From NCBI GenBank assembly GCA_949825065.1, contig OX463842.1, positions 5,917,723 to 5,981,722 on the forward strand: DNA of 64,000 nt. Direction: 5' to 3'. The DNA is from Odontocerum albicorne. Taxonomy: Eukaryota; Arthropoda; Insecta; Trichoptera; Odontoceridae. The position numbers were made by a program, and so were the translations under genes. The notes below the pieces were generated by a model. The model was not told where the DNA came from, ran no database searches, and saw only the letters and a program-made list of their open reading frames with translations. Shown in pieces: positions 32,408-44,012 of this stretch. Numbering within the stretch: the first letter of the stretch is position 1; every line of letters begins with the position of its first letter.

Positions 32408-32890
32408 TTAGGCTAAGGCCACACTAAAGTGCTTCGCTAGGTGTTACGTGACTAATAATAGATTAGGTGACTTCATGCTTGGACACACCAAAGTGCTTCG
32501 CACAAATTTATTTGACGTTTGGGAGCGGTTGAGTCAACAAACGATTCCACTCTCAAAACTAACCAATTCCATTACAACTTACCATCTTTATTTACTTCGT
32601 ATACAACTTCATTCCAAAGTGATTTTATGACAGGCACATTATTGTACAATTTGCTCGATGGGTTCCACAAAGGCTCCCTTTTATACACAGCTGTTATTAA
32701 AATTTCCGCCATCTTGTAAAATCACTTGGTGACACAATAAAATTAATCAACAAGCCTGTCCGCTAGGAGACTTACGAGGTGACTAATCGTCATGTAGCGT
32801 GGCGCGAAGCGTGCAGTACCATTGCGATAGTATGCTGTGCGTTGGTTCGCTAGGATATGTCGCCTTGTTCGCAGCGTGGCTCTAAGCATC
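32408..32890 (-). mobile_element. Short Harbinger-like element carrying one MADF exon
   Basis: The left end GGCTAAGGCCACACTAAAGT and the right end near 32873-32887 (CAGCGTGGCTCTAAGC) are weak inverted copies (about 10 of 15 positions). CTTCGCTAGG/CGCGAAGC-type boxes repeat near both ends. The left half matches the element at 1970-2185 in inverted orientation. Inside, a clean exon reads on the minus strand. PIF/Harbinger transposons carry a separate MADF/Myb-like protein beside the transposase and leave 3-bp TA-rich target duplications. No transposase is present, so this would be a deleted, non-autonomous copy. The superfamily call rests on the MADF exon. Confidence 0.55.
32583..32712 (-). pseudogene. 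First exon of an MADF-domain protein with intact splice donor
   Basis: The minus strand opens at ATG (32712) and reads MAEILITAVYKREPLWN, then PSSKLYNNVPVIKSLWNEVV and YEVNKD over 43 codons, with no stop, up to a GGTAAGT splice donor (GT at 32582-32581). The pattern 'lI..Vy....LW......Y.......lWnEv...v' is the N-terminal half of an MADF domain, a Myb-like DNA-binding fold in insects. The exon ends in phase 1, and the second half of the domain would come from a next exon that I cannot find nearby. The copy at 1895-2011 has the same end and donor. It may be a transposon accessory exon or an orphan exon; the other parts are missing. Confidence 0.65.
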
Positions 32891-33825
32891 AAGTGAGCGA
32901 GGCTAGTAAAAATCAATTTCTTATGGCTAAACAGCTTATCGTGGATGTGCAAAATTCTTTAAATCTATGATAGATTTTAAGTAAAAAAAAAACGATTTAA
33001 ATTTACTAAATGTTTAACAATTATGAAAGGACTAGATAAACGAAATTCGTTCAAGGGTAAGAAAGGGGGACAAAGAAAATTTTGGATGAAATAATTTTAC
33101 TGGTCCCTAATACCACTGTAGGGCTAAGATGCAAAGAAAGTAGTTTTTTTTATATCAGAGATTATAAACCATACTGTGAATTGAATAGCACAAAACCAAA
33201 AACGTAAGTTCCTTAGATACATAGCACGATCCATTATCCTAATGTAAACTAACACATGCTTGAAAAAATACGCACGAGATTTAAATATCTCATAAATAAT
33301 AATTTTTCACATAATAACTCGCTTCAGAGAGAGAGAGTGAGAGAAAGAGAGGGAGGCGGGGTAAAAGAAATGGAGGAATATTTTAATAAAGCACGAAGAA
33401 AGGGATTTTAAGCAAAGCTTTATTTTCTTCTCACATAAAGTCAATAGGCAAAGCTCGCAAACGAGGTTTTACTTTGTGTAAAGAGAAAGAACTTGTTATG
33501 TTTGTTTTTATAAGTATTGAAATTAAATGTATATTTCAGAAATTTATAATGTACTTAAAATTAAATATTCATTCCAATTATTGAATAAATTTATTGAAAA
33601 AAAGAGAACATACTCGTACGTGTATACGTATTTTTATATATTAAAAAGAACGTATTTTATCTCAATTAAGAGCAAATTTTTCAGTGTTTTTTTTAAAAAC
33701 GTTTTGAACTAATAACATGCAAAAATATTAAGTGTATTTTTTTTCATATTTATCAGTTAAGGAAATGTAGATTTATTAGGAACCTTTAATTGCATTTATT
33801 AATTCACCCATTTTATATATTATAA
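32891..33825. other. Unassigned AT-rich DNA with a (GA)n run
   Basis: A GAGAGAGAGTGAGAGAAAGA microsatellite lies at 33326-33352. Nothing else recognised. Confidence 0.5.
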
Positions 33826-33829
33826 GTAA

Positions 33830-34165
33830 GATAAATCGTGGATGTGGAAGAGGGGAAATATGTTTGTCGAGATAGGAAACTCTGGCGCTCTATCCTCTCT
33901 GCCTACTTCAGCAGGAAAGAGACGGGATTGTATGGATTTATGTTTGTTATACATAACCAAACCATCGCAGATGCTTTTATTTATCTTGCTTAATACATCA
34001 GATTTCAATTCTTTCATAGATTTTCATCTCGCATATTCTTCTCAACGTACGTATTCCTAGATAATTTATTCGGTTCATTTCAGCCTTTTCTACGTCCATA
34101 TTTCACTCTCACGTATAAAAAATGGTTCTAAAATACTGTTTTGTACTAACAGTTTAGTATTTTTT
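33830..34165. mobile_element. Head-to-head RT relics
   Basis: 33840-33925 is plus sense: GTGGAAGAGGGGAAATATGT, then WRSILSAYFSRK-like text. 33950-34165 is minus sense: CCAAACCATCGCAGATGCTT, TTAATACATCAGATTTC, CATATTCTTCTCAACGTACG and AAATGGTTCTAAAATACTG. The junction may be an inversion or independent insertion within the same LINE family. Confidence 0.6.
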
Positions 34166-34450
34166 ACATTATCCGGCTCGAGTATTTATGTTTTATTGCC
34201 CCAGCGCCTTTATTTTCTATCGATATCGCTAGTAACACTTTCACCATCTTAGAATAGTAAATTAATGAATGAGAAAATATTAGCAAAATTTCTCGTAAAA
34301 AATACTTATTAATTCATCCATTTTTTTTATTTTTCTTCGCTAGAAAAAAAATTGTTTTATTTTGTGTTCACGTTTTTTCCATCAAATAGTAGTTTGCAAC
34401 GAGGCTTGAAAAATCCTAATAATCTAAGATATTTTAATTAAAAAAATATT
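34166..34450. other. Unassigned AT-rich DNA
   Basis: Nothing recognised. Confidence 0.4.
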
Positions 34451-34454
34451 TGAG

Positions 34455-34565
34455 GCCTCTTCAACATATTTCTGGTTGTTTGGATAGATTGCCATATGGC
34501 ATTAAACTCACCAGATTGTACTTTATGCTACGAAAGAGTTATACAATACAATAATACAACCAGGA
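34455..34565 (+). repeat. Retroposon 3' tail
   Basis: TTTCTGGTTGTTTGGATAGA, then TTGCCATATGGCATTAAACT (a GCCATATGGC stem), CCAGATTGTACTTTATGC and AATACAATAATAC. It matches the tail consensus at 16020 and 3785. Confidence 0.65.
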
Positions 34566-34784
34566 AAAAATATTTTACGATACAAAATATAAAAGAAAGT
34601 ACTTGATTCTTGAATAATAGGAAAAATATAGGTTTTCTCTCTCAATTGCAGTCCAAAAGAAAAACAGGGTGTCAAGTAATATATGAATTAATGTATAACA
34701 AATTCCGTTCCAAAAACCAAGAAGTTGTTAAATTAGGTTCAAGTGAAAACCAGACTGGAATACCAAATAACAAATCTAGTAGCA

Positions 34785-34860
34785 AATGGAAATTGAACTC
34801 ACGCCCCCCTAGAAGACAGTCGTCGTACTAACCAGACCACAGTCACTGATTTCATTACAG
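34785..34860 (-). repeat. tRNA-like segment
   Basis: The minus strand reads GACTGTGGTCTGGTTAGTAC (A-box-like) and, 27 bases on, GCGTGAGTTCAATTTCC (B-box-like). Probably a SINE head; the arms do not fold into a full cloverleaf. Confidence 0.5.
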
Positions 34861-35480
34861 TAAAAAAAAACATTAAATATCTACAATAATTGAAAATAAG
34901 TAAGAAGATTTTCTATCTAAAATGCAGTCCAAAATAGAAACATGGCGTTAAGTTATGTATGAAGGAATGAATATATAAAATTTTCCCAGTAACACTCTTG
35001 TCATCGTGCATGTGTCTGACATTTGATCTCAGGGGGGCAGAGAATTGAAGGGATGGAGAGGATGAGGGCTCGTGTTGCGAAATAGGAATTGAATTTCTCT
35101 CAGCTACAATTTATTTGAGTTTTACAGCGGAGTAAAAAGTCGGGAAAAAGAAAAACATGTACGTATATATTATATATAAATTGTAAATTGTTTGCATCTC
35201 ACCTCAGTAGAATATCGAGTTTTGCAGACTAAGATATACGATATTTCCCTTATATTTTAGAACAGGATCATTATTTTAAGGATGAAGAATATCGTTTTAC
35301 GTGATAACGATTTAAGCTTTGAAACTTCTTTTTCGATAATGGGCTTTGTATTTGAGACGTCTATGTGAGTAAGTGTTTGCTCAAATTAAGTCAAATAAAA
35401 TAATACTGTTAAATATAATACGAATTGAAGTGATTAAAAATGTTTGTGGGATAAACCCGAACCTTTTAATGTCTTTTATC
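34861..35480. other. Unassigned DNA
   Basis: Nothing recognised. A GAAGGGATGGAGAGGATGAG patch lies near 35050. Confidence 0.4.
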
Positions 35481-35483
35481 TTT

Positions 35484-35622
35484 AATGTGTTTTCTGCAGT
35501 TTGTTTTGAGATGGATATGCGATACTCGGAAAAAGTTTATTATTATATATATATGTTTTTGAAGTGTATTTAAATATATTATTTACATACTATGTTGCTA
35601 TCAATAAACCTGTATTTATTTA
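35484..35622 (+). repeat. Dispersed repeat, family D (3' end with AATAAACC)
   Basis: GTGTTTTCTGCAGTTTG, a gap, then TATGTTTTTGAAGTGTATTT, AAATATATTATTTACATACT and CAATAAACCTGTATTTATTT. The same order is found at 61078-61170, and the last box at 43305-43345. It looks like the 3' end of a retroposon with a TTTA-type tail. Confidence 0.65.
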
Positions 35623-35639
35623 TTTCTATGAATATGAAC

Positions 35640-36265
35640 TTAAGTCTGATGTATAAAGTAAGATGAAGAAGAGTACTCTGACATTGTTAGGGCATGTGAA
35701 ACGAATGATTGAAGAAAAACTAACAAGATAAATATACAGTACAAATGTAAGTAGAAGGTAGAGGAAGTTCACGGAGAGTATAAATAGATGAAAGGAGTTA
35801 TATTTTAAAAGAAGGAATTGTAAAGAATCACATAATAATTTTACAATTTAGTATCTTGGAAAAGTAAACAGGTGGTCGAATGACAAGTGCGTTATACGAT
35901 ATGATTACAGAACATTTTGGAGTTGCTGTTCATAACGATATTTTAGTCCTAACATAGGGACATAAAGAAAACTGGATGTGGCAAAAAATTGTGAAATTAA
36001 GATGATTGCGGCAGAAATGAGAGCGTTAAACAATGTATAACTAAATAAGGAATGAATGCGGATTGAAAAAATATGCTGTGCTTAAGATGAAGGAAAGAGG
36101 CACAGCAAAATAAATAAACTTCTGGTAGATGAGGAAGATGAGAAGTGTTTATAGTATGAATATATGCATGATGAGGCTATGTGAACTGTAAGAGAAATAT
36201 TTATACCTCGATAAAATAGTGAGGAAATCAGTTTTCTCGGCTTACTTCAATTGGAAATTGGCGTG
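35640..36265 (+). mobile_element. RT C-terminal relics, plus sense
   Basis: Two consecutive decayed copies or one rearranged copy of the dispersed LINE end: GAACTTAAGTCTGATGTATA, ACTCTGACATTGTTAGGGC, GTAAGTAGAAGGTAGAGGAAG, then a second round from 36050 that ends WRNQFSRLTSIGNW-like. Terminal GTGATGGTGATAATGATGACG is typical for the family. Not translatable. Confidence 0.55.
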
Positions 36266-36499
36266 ATGGTGATAATGATGACGTGTATTGTTGTATTTTA
36301 TTACTTTTCATTATTTACAGTCCAACAATAAGAATTTATTGCTATGTGGCAATCTCAAACAAACAAAAGAAAAAGGTGTTAAACAAGCCTTAAGTATAAA
36401 ATTAGACAGCAACCCTTTAAAAAACTCGCACTCATAAATTATCATGTCGTATAAAAATGTTTGTTTTTCCTATTATGCCTTGCTTACTATTGCGTGGTA

Positions 36500-37067
36500 A
36501 TATAAGTTGTGTCCGTTTTTTTTCGAATGAAGAGAACAAGAGGACACAACAAAAAAAATTACAACAAATTAGTCAATAATGTCTCCTTCATTACTTTACC
36601 ACAAATTAGTCAATAACGAGTTCTCCTTCATTATTTATAACTAATTACCAACGTTCTACAAGTTTTTTAATGCCGGTGCGATAAAAACCATCCGGTCTTG
36701 ACTCGAGGAATTAGTCCAGCCATGTCCGCAATTCGACGTCATTATTGAAGGAAAAACCATCGGCGAGTTGTCCTTTCATTCATAGCATCTTCACCGTACA
36801 CTTTGCAAATATCTGCGAGCAGCTTTGGCAGCTCTATTACCTCGATTGAACGCAAACAGAATGAGGTGTCAAAAATGCTCACTTTCGTCTACTTGACATT
36901 CCATTTTGGAGGCTTGTAATCAAATAAAAAATATATGTAACGTAAAAGCAAACACAATATCTTTTAGAGCAGAAACTTTTCTTTTGAATGACTTATAACA
37001 TTTACCATTTTGTTTTACTTTTGGTGCTCATTTTTAAATTTGGAAAAAAAACGGACACAACTTATGT
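36500..37067 (-). mobile_element. Internally deleted mariner (M2)
   Basis: Terminal inverted repeats ATATAAGTTGTGTCCG and TTTTTTTC at the left (36500) and their inverse at the right (ACGGACACAACTTATG, to 37067), with TA on both sides (36498-36499 and 37068-37069). Only 568 bp remain of ~1.3 kb. On the minus strand the interior opens MECQVDESEHF, stop, HLILFAFNRGNRAAKAARR, then GEDAMNERTTRRWFF, the helix-turn-helix region, and jumps directly to SRPDGFYRTGIKKLVERW and a stop at ~36648, the C-terminal end. The whole catalytic centre is missing. The protein pieces are closest to the Hsmar1/cecropia type seen at 54910. Confidence 0.88.
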
Positions 37068-37240
37068 TAACACCTAATATATTCGTTTGAAAATATACTT
37101 TATATTTTATTTATTTATAGATGTCAATGACTCAAATTATTATTGAGAAGTCACTAATAAAACATCTTAACAGTTACAATAAATAACCCAAAACATAAAA
37201 ACTTCTAACTACTATAATTCTAGTTAGAAAAATATATTTA
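37068..37240. other. Unassigned AT-rich DNA
   Basis: Nothing recognised. Confidence 0.4.
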
Positions 37241-37244
37241 TGAA

Positions 37245-37335
37245 AAATATCTGGTTAGTTGGAAGAAATTACTAATTGAACAAAAGCCTGCCTGTCGCAA
37301 AAACGTGTGTATATATTGTATTTAGTATAGTGCTT
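37245..37335 (+). repeat. Retroposon 3' tail, diverged
   Basis: ATCTGGTTAGTTGGAAGAAA, then TTACTAATTGAACAAAAGCC and GTATATATTGTATTTAGTAT. Same position order as the other tails but more decayed. Confidence 0.5.
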
Positions 37336-37429
37336 ACTTTTGAGCTAACAATTATTTATTCCATCTGTTTCACTAGGCACATGATCTGACCTAAGATAAG
37401 TCAAATTCTCAATGTGAATACATACTTCA

Positions 37430-37640
37430 TACAAATATTACATTACGTCTTTTATGTGCCATGAAAAATACTTTTCGCTTCTTCTATATCCGTACACTTT
37501 TTCAACCAGCACGTACAATTTCTCCACTTTTTACATTTCCATTTTATAAAAAGTAATTCACTTAACCCAACTTTCTTTTATGGTCTTCCTCCACGCCACG
37601 TTCTACTCAAATACGTGTTAAATACATATACACAATTTAA
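37430..37640 (-). mobile_element. RT relic, minus sense
   Basis: CATTACGTCTTTTATGTGCC, CTTCTATATCCGTACACTTT, AAAAGTAATTCACTTAACCC and CTTCCTCCACGCCACGTTC follow the minus-sense order seen at 7865 and 60005. Confidence 0.45.
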
Positions 37641-37774
37641 CACGTAGAGTTTTACTTGCAGCTGCTAGCAAAATTTGTGTCTGTTAGACTTCCTAATACT
37701 CGTAATTTAAGCGATTGATATTATTTTTGAATATGTAATAAAAAAATTACGGAAAAAAGTTGAGCCTAAATGTA

Positions 37775-37860
37775 GGTAGGTAGTGGCCGAGGCTGTTAGA
37801 TTAAAAAAAACCACATCTGCATATATTTTAAATAAATTCGGCTTTAAATGTCGCATTAAT
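37775..37860. repeat. Dispersed repeat, family E, diverged
   Basis: GGTAGTGGCCGAGGCTGTTAG, CACATCTGCATATATTTTAA and ATTCGGCTTTAAATG match the order of the copy at 24800. Confidence 0.5.
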
Positions 37861-39650
37861 ATTTAATCATAAATTTTAATGACTTCCCAAAAAGGATTGC
37901 CTTCATGTGTTTCCTAAAGCTGCACACGCCACTCATTTCTCTTGCACTTTGAGGCACACAAAATGTTAACTACAAGTGATGGATAGCTTGTTCGGAGTTT
38001 CGGTCCGATGGTAGGACACCTTACTCCTTCATCGGATAAAAAATGTTAACTAAAATGACATGAATTCTGGTATTTTTATGAATATTTAATTAGATTTTTT
38101 GGTTTAGATTCTTCGAGTACATGATATTTTACAACAGTTAAATCGATTAATTGAAATTGTACTAAAAAAAATAAACATTAACAATTCAATAAATATTTCC
38201 TTTAAGATAATTAATTTATTAAATATTCCGAAATAATAATGTGTACATTAGTAGTATTTTTATAAAACTTTTAAAATAACTAAATAATTAATAAAATCAA
38301 TATTAGTTCAAAATATTTCCTATTATAATACAAAAGTTGCATGTTACATTTCGCAACGGAAACTATTCTGGAATTAAAGCAAACATGAAGGCACTGATTT
38401 CCTGGCAGTGACTACTCGTATTCCTGCACTGGAAGATAGTCCAGGTCGGAGTGCTTTAGATTCCATTAAACACATTCCAGCGGAATTCCCCTGCCTCCAC
38501 GGTGGAAACACAGCCTCCACACTGGTGGAAAGCGCTATCCTCTGTCCTTATGAAAGTATTTTCAAGTACCGCAAACGCTGAGCCGGAGAAAGCTCTTGTT
38601 TTTGGCACCGAGGCACCGCTTTGTCCTCTCTGAATTTGTTTTCGCTCCAATAATTGAGAATTACGTAAGTAAAGTTGCCGTAAATTTAGAGCGAATCAAG
38701 GTTCTCCTATCTTAGTTTTACGTAAATCACTGAACCAATTTTTATTTAAACTGAAGGTATAAAATTAATTAGAGCGCAAATAGTTTAAACACCCTTTAAT
38801 TTTCAACATGGTCCTCATTGACATTGTTAAGATCAGAAAGTTCCTTTTCTAGCATATCTTCAATCTTAGAATATTTTGAAGAAAAACTATTCAATGAGAA
38901 TTCGATTTGTATTTTCGTAAATTAGTTTCTCTTCTAACTCATTTTTTTGTCGTTAAACTGTGAATTTGATTTTTTTAATCTAAAAAACGCTTTCAAGGCT
39001 TTCACACAAAATATGGTATATATTTTTTGAATAATACCTTGGATTAAAATATCCAATTATCAGTGGTCATCTCATGCACAGTTCAATTATGTCAGCAGGT
39101 CAGTGAAAATGTTAAAAAATTATATGCCATGAATTTAAATAAAATAAAACACTTATTCCTCAGTTCATTCAGCCCCCTTCATCCTTAAGTCCGACAGTGT
39201 TGAACATACTTTGTCCATATTCGAGACAGCTACCGCAGTGAATATTATATAACAGTTAATATTATATAACACAAAGAACATTTAACCATTTATTAATAAA
39301 TAGTTATTAATTATTTTCATGTTTTAAATAAAATAATAAAGAGTATACATTAAGGATTAAACTAAAATATTAGTTTAACTCAGGATTATATTTTTGTGTA
39401 ATCTTTTTAATATATGGGTTCTTAATGAATCATATAGATTTTTTTTAATATATATTATTTATGTTTTAAAAAGTTCACCTGTATAATATTTTTTTAAATT
39501 AATAAATTAATACGTTACATCGTTTTTTAAATTTATAAATGAGATTCGTGATGCCCACTAAATAAAATATTTTTGGTTGCTAGATGAGTTAAGTTGGTGA
39601 AAAAAAAACGATTGTCTTTCAGTCCCGAGGTCACGGTGTCAAATAAATAA
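37861..39650. other. Unassigned DNA with one GC-richer patch
   Basis: AT-rich to 38340, then a GC-richer patch at 38340-38650 (CCTCCACGGTGGAAACACAG, CTCCACACTGGTGGAAAGCG). A 64-codon minus frame there has no known motif; it may be an old element. AT-rich again to 39650, with AAATAAATAAATAAATAAAT at 39641. Confidence 0.4.
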
Positions 39651-39654
39651 ATAA

Positions 39655-39750
39655 ATAAATATTTCTGGTTTGCTGGAAAAGACTGACACATGGTAATAAA
39701 TTTGCGTTGTTGTACTGTTCATAACGAAAGTTTAATACAAAAACACAATC
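39655..39750 (+). repeat. Retroposon 3' tail
   Basis: TATTTCTGGTTTGCTGGAAA, then GACACATGGTAATAAATTTG, TTGTACTGTTCATAACGAAA and GTTTAATACAAAAAC. It follows directly on an (AAAT)n run that may be the tail of an earlier insertion. Confidence 0.6.
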
Positions 39751-41190
39751 AACTTGAATAAAAATACTATATGCACTGTTTATTTTTGATATTTTTTTCA
39801 GTTTTTATACCTTATATTGCTGTTAAGTTTAAACTTATTGATTACTTAAAGGGATCTAGATAACGGTGAGAATGTGCTTAAAATTTATTTGTTAGAAAAA
39901 AAAAAGTTACTTTATCAGCATGCGATGCTTCTCCTTTGTACTAAATGATTGAAGAGTGAACATAGCAATTTTTATAAAACTAACATTTTTGAGTGTCATA
40001 CTTACTCTTATAGTTCAAAACAGCTAAATCGAAAAAAAAAACTAACGATGCGTTCGTAACTCTGAGCAGAGTTTCACATAGCAGTTACATTCTGAATATG
40101 ATAACCTGTTACGCATAATTGGAAGAACGCTCGCGTTATATCCAGTTTTTCGGGCTTGATTTCGGATTGTAAAAAAAACATTTCTAAGTATTTACAATAA
40201 GCAAGGCGCAGACATGACAATTGTTTGTTGTCTTATAGAATTGTAAAATAAGTATTCCTAATGCAAGTATTTACAATATGCAAAGTGCAGACGTGACAAT
40301 TCTTTGTTGTCTCATAGAATTGCCAAAATGTGCTACGAACCGCCTACTATAGTGGTTCTTATCCCGAAAATAAGGTCGAAAATGATTTTGTCACCTCGCC
40401 ACACTCCTTGACATATCCATAATTCCAGTATAGACACAAATAGGAGATAACGATACGAAAAAGACATTTTAGATATAAGGAAGTACTTACCTAAACATTT
40501 TCCGGTGGTTTTTCGAAACATTTTCTTGAAAGCCTGAAATATTTAAAACCAAATTAAGAAGTGGTTTCTGAGAAATTCTCTGATATCGAAACTTTTGAGA
40601 TTTCAAAAAGTTTTGTAATTGAATTATCCAAGGATTTAAGAGTAAATATTCTTGTTTGAATAAAGCGAAATTCCGAGAAATCTAATCACGAGCCCACAAT
40701 TCGCGTGGTAAAGAAAACTATTTGTCGAATAAAACTTGGGTTGTTCATGATGATAAATAAACATTGATTTTTCATTTAGTCTGGAAATGATAAATTAATC
40801 TCTCGAGGTATAAATTCTACTGAAATTTACCCAACATCTTTATTATTTCTTCGTGAAATTTTGAACTTATAAAATTGTTAAGGCAACAAAAAAACTAATA
40901 AATTTTATATTTCTAAATTAAAATTCTTAATACTAATTTACTTAACCTATAAAATTGAGATTTTCGTAATGTCATGCCTTAACTTTTTGAATAAAATATG
41001 ACCAAATGGCTTGACCACGAGGGAAGATGGCCCAGTAGAGAGCTTTTACAGGTTTTATGGATATCTGATTGAACGAATAATTCGGCTGCCAAAAGTACGA
41101 TGAACGATTGAAAGGATACAGAAGTTTTTCCTATAGTGATCATTAACATGACATGACACTAGAAAAATAATGCAAATATTAGTAAAATAT
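39751..41190. other. Unassigned AT-rich DNA
   Basis: An AAGTATTTACAATA...GACATGACAATTGTTTG block at 40183-40250 is repeated at 40265-40330 (a ~75-bp tandem duplication). Otherwise nothing recognised. Confidence 0.5.
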
Positions 41191-41665
<475 letters not shown>

Positions 41666-41792
41666 TATTTTAAAGTAGTAATTTATTTTCGAATGAATTA
41701 GCATAAAAGTTTGTGAATACGTCGGGTTCAGGTTTAGATTTACTTGTTGGTCGTTTTGTTTGGTTTAAATCTTTATTGTTCTTCTGTGTCTT

Positions 41793-42117
<325 letters not shown>

Positions 42118-42163
42118 TAGAATATGAGAATAGTCAACACTGACTTTGCATGTGAAATCCATA

Positions 42164-42261
42164 AGTGATAGGTCAACTCTAAGGTCATTTTACTATTATA
42201 TTATGTACATTAGAATATAATATAATAGCAAAATTATCTTTGAGTTGACCTATCTCTCACT
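42164..42261. mobile_element. Short foldback (MITE-like)
   Basis: AGTGATAGGTCAACTCTAAG at the left pairs with CTTTGAGTTGACCTATCTCT at the right; GTCATTTTACTATTATATTA pairs with TATAATAGCAAAATTATC across a GTACATT centre. Arms are about 45 bp. The arm sequence reappears in the 78-bp tandem units to the right. Confidence 0.75.
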
Positions 42262-42262
42262 G

Positions 42263-43200
42263 ATTTGTCATTAAAATACTTTTATATATTGAATTGCATA
42301 TAATAGCAAAATGATCTTAGAGTCAACCTATCACTTACAGATTTGTCATTAAAATACTTTTATACTACCATCGAGAGAAAGGGAAGATGCAGACTCAGCA
42401 GACACACTTGACTCGCATGGCAACTAATGAAATGTTCGCCATCCCTAGAGTTAAAACCTCTATTGCCCAAAGACAATATCGCTTATTTGGCTCCCATTAC
42501 ATACAATGGCGTACCGACTTCAATAAGGGTAAAGGTAGGAAAACCATTTAGACAGTCAATCGGAGCGTGGTTGTTATTGTGACAGGAATTTGAGTACTTG
42601 GGCTTTCAGGATGAATGACGAGTGAAAATGATTTGTGTGAGCTCGTGAGTGTGGGTTTCTTCTTGTTGTTTTAATTTTGGTTGTTTTTGTATTTGTGATT
42701 CTGTGTATTTTTTATTTTAATTTTAATTTTTATTCTTATGATTGTGTGCGGTATATTGTGGGATGAATATTTTTGGTCTTTCTGGAGTGATAATGTGTGA
42801 GGAGTTGAGTTTCGCAAGATGTTTCCAGTTGTAGTTGAGTGTCACTGTTTGTCAGGTTGATGAGAGCGTGCAACGGGGTTTTTTTTGTGTTATCAAAAAT
42901 CGGAAAGAAGTATCGATTTATTTTTTCATGCTAAATATCCTCAGTGAGATACAGGCAAAAGCCTAGTTTACTGGGGATACGACAAATGAAAGGCAACCAA
43001 CCCAGATCCATTAAAATTGTATGTCCAAATCAAATTACCTGTTGTTTTTTTTGCAAATTGTGTATATTTCTTGCCATGTGTAATAATAATAAATAAAATA
43101 AAATGTATTGAATTGCATATAATAGCAAAATGATCTTAGAGTTGACCTATCACTCACAGATTTGTCATTAAAATACTTTTATAAATTGAATTGCATATAA
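42263..43200. repeat. 78-bp tandem repeat split by a LINE insertion
   Basis: ATTTGTCATTAAAATACTTT recurs at 42263, 42341 and 43160. The middle unit stops at about 42362 and resumes at 43108 with TATTGAATTGCATATAATAG; removing the LINE-B copy restores a unit of near-normal length. Each unit carries ATGATCTTAGAGT(C/T), an arm of the foldback. Confidence 0.8.
42363..43107 (+). mobile_element. LINE-B, 5'-truncated copy 2
   Basis: Plus-strand copy of the last ~745 bases of LINE-B: the protein end GKMQTQQTHLTRMATNEMFA, then IPRVKTSIAQRQYRLFGSHY after a frameshift, a stop near 42583, and the 3' untranslated region through GGTTGATGAGAGCGTGCAAC to TAATAATAATAAATAAAATA (about 43081). Close to copy 1 at 10700-11465. 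It begins inside the reading frame, as 5'-truncated insertions do. Confidence 0.85.
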
Positions 43201-43655
43201 TTTTTCCTCTTTGATAATAGGCTGATAAATTACTTCTGATAAGTAAATAATAATATTATTTAATACTCCTGAAAACTAGACGAAAAAAATGCCTGGGTAT
43301 GTAAACACATAGTTGCTATCAGTAAACCTATTTTTATTTGTTGAGATGGAGTGAATATTAAGTGTGTTTTGAATATATCTGAGGTAACAATATATTGGAC
43401 CCAGGGACTCCAACAAATATCTGACTGAATAACTTGTTTTAAATTTGATACAGGAATCTATATTACATCAAATAACAAGAAAAAATATTAAATTTTTAAA
43501 TCTGAATATAGAATAATGACAACAAAAACAATGTTACTCATGCCTCCCTGTGAAGTGACTCAGTGATGTCTGGAAAGTTTATTAAGAAGTTTAATCCTGA
43601 ACGAATCCACTGATATATGGAAGATCGATACCAAAAAATACACTCAACAAAGTCA
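43201..43655. other. Unassigned DNA
   Basis: A fragment of repeat family D lies at 43305-43345 (AGTTGCTATCAGTAAACCTA). Nothing else recognised. Confidence 0.4.
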
Positions 43656-43660
43656 TTCTG

Positions 43661-43843
43661 TGAGCAAGTGGTAATGCTCTAAACGGTGTGCAAGTGGTAA
43701 TGCTCTTAAAAGTGAGCAAGTGGTGATACTCTTAACGGTGAGCAAGTGGTGATGCTCTTGACGGTGAGCAAGTGGTGATACTCTTAAATGTGAGCAAGTG
43801 GTAATGCTCTTAACGGTTAGCAAGTGGTGATGCTCTTAACGGT
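43661..43843. repeat. 26-bp minisatellite, seven copies
   Basis: Units of GTGAGCAAGTGGTGATGCTC and TTAACG, with A/G and T/C variants and one unit with a small deletion. Confidence 0.92.
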
Positions 43844-43924
43844 TTACTTGGGGAATGCAGAACCGAAAACAATCTTAATTCATGATAGCGTACATTAAAT
43901 GAAAATTTAAAAATCAACAAAGGG

Positions 43925-44012
43925 AGTGCACAACCCGTAGTTCAAACCAGCGACCTTCTGCACGGAAGTACATTACGTTACCGTGTGGCCATGTACCCCT
44001 GGACTATTTATT
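43925..44012 (-). repeat. tRNA-like SINE head
   Basis: The minus strand reads GTACATGGCCACACGGTAAC (A-box-like), then GTCGCTGGTTTGAACTACGG (B-box-like) about 40 bases on. The segment is less AT-rich than its flanks. Confidence 0.55.

Noticed and set aside
43661..43843. CRISPR-like array
   Set aside because: Repeats are directly adjacent without spacers; they are minisatellites, as are the arrays at 1431, 14309, 44551 and 58369. The genome is eukaryotic.
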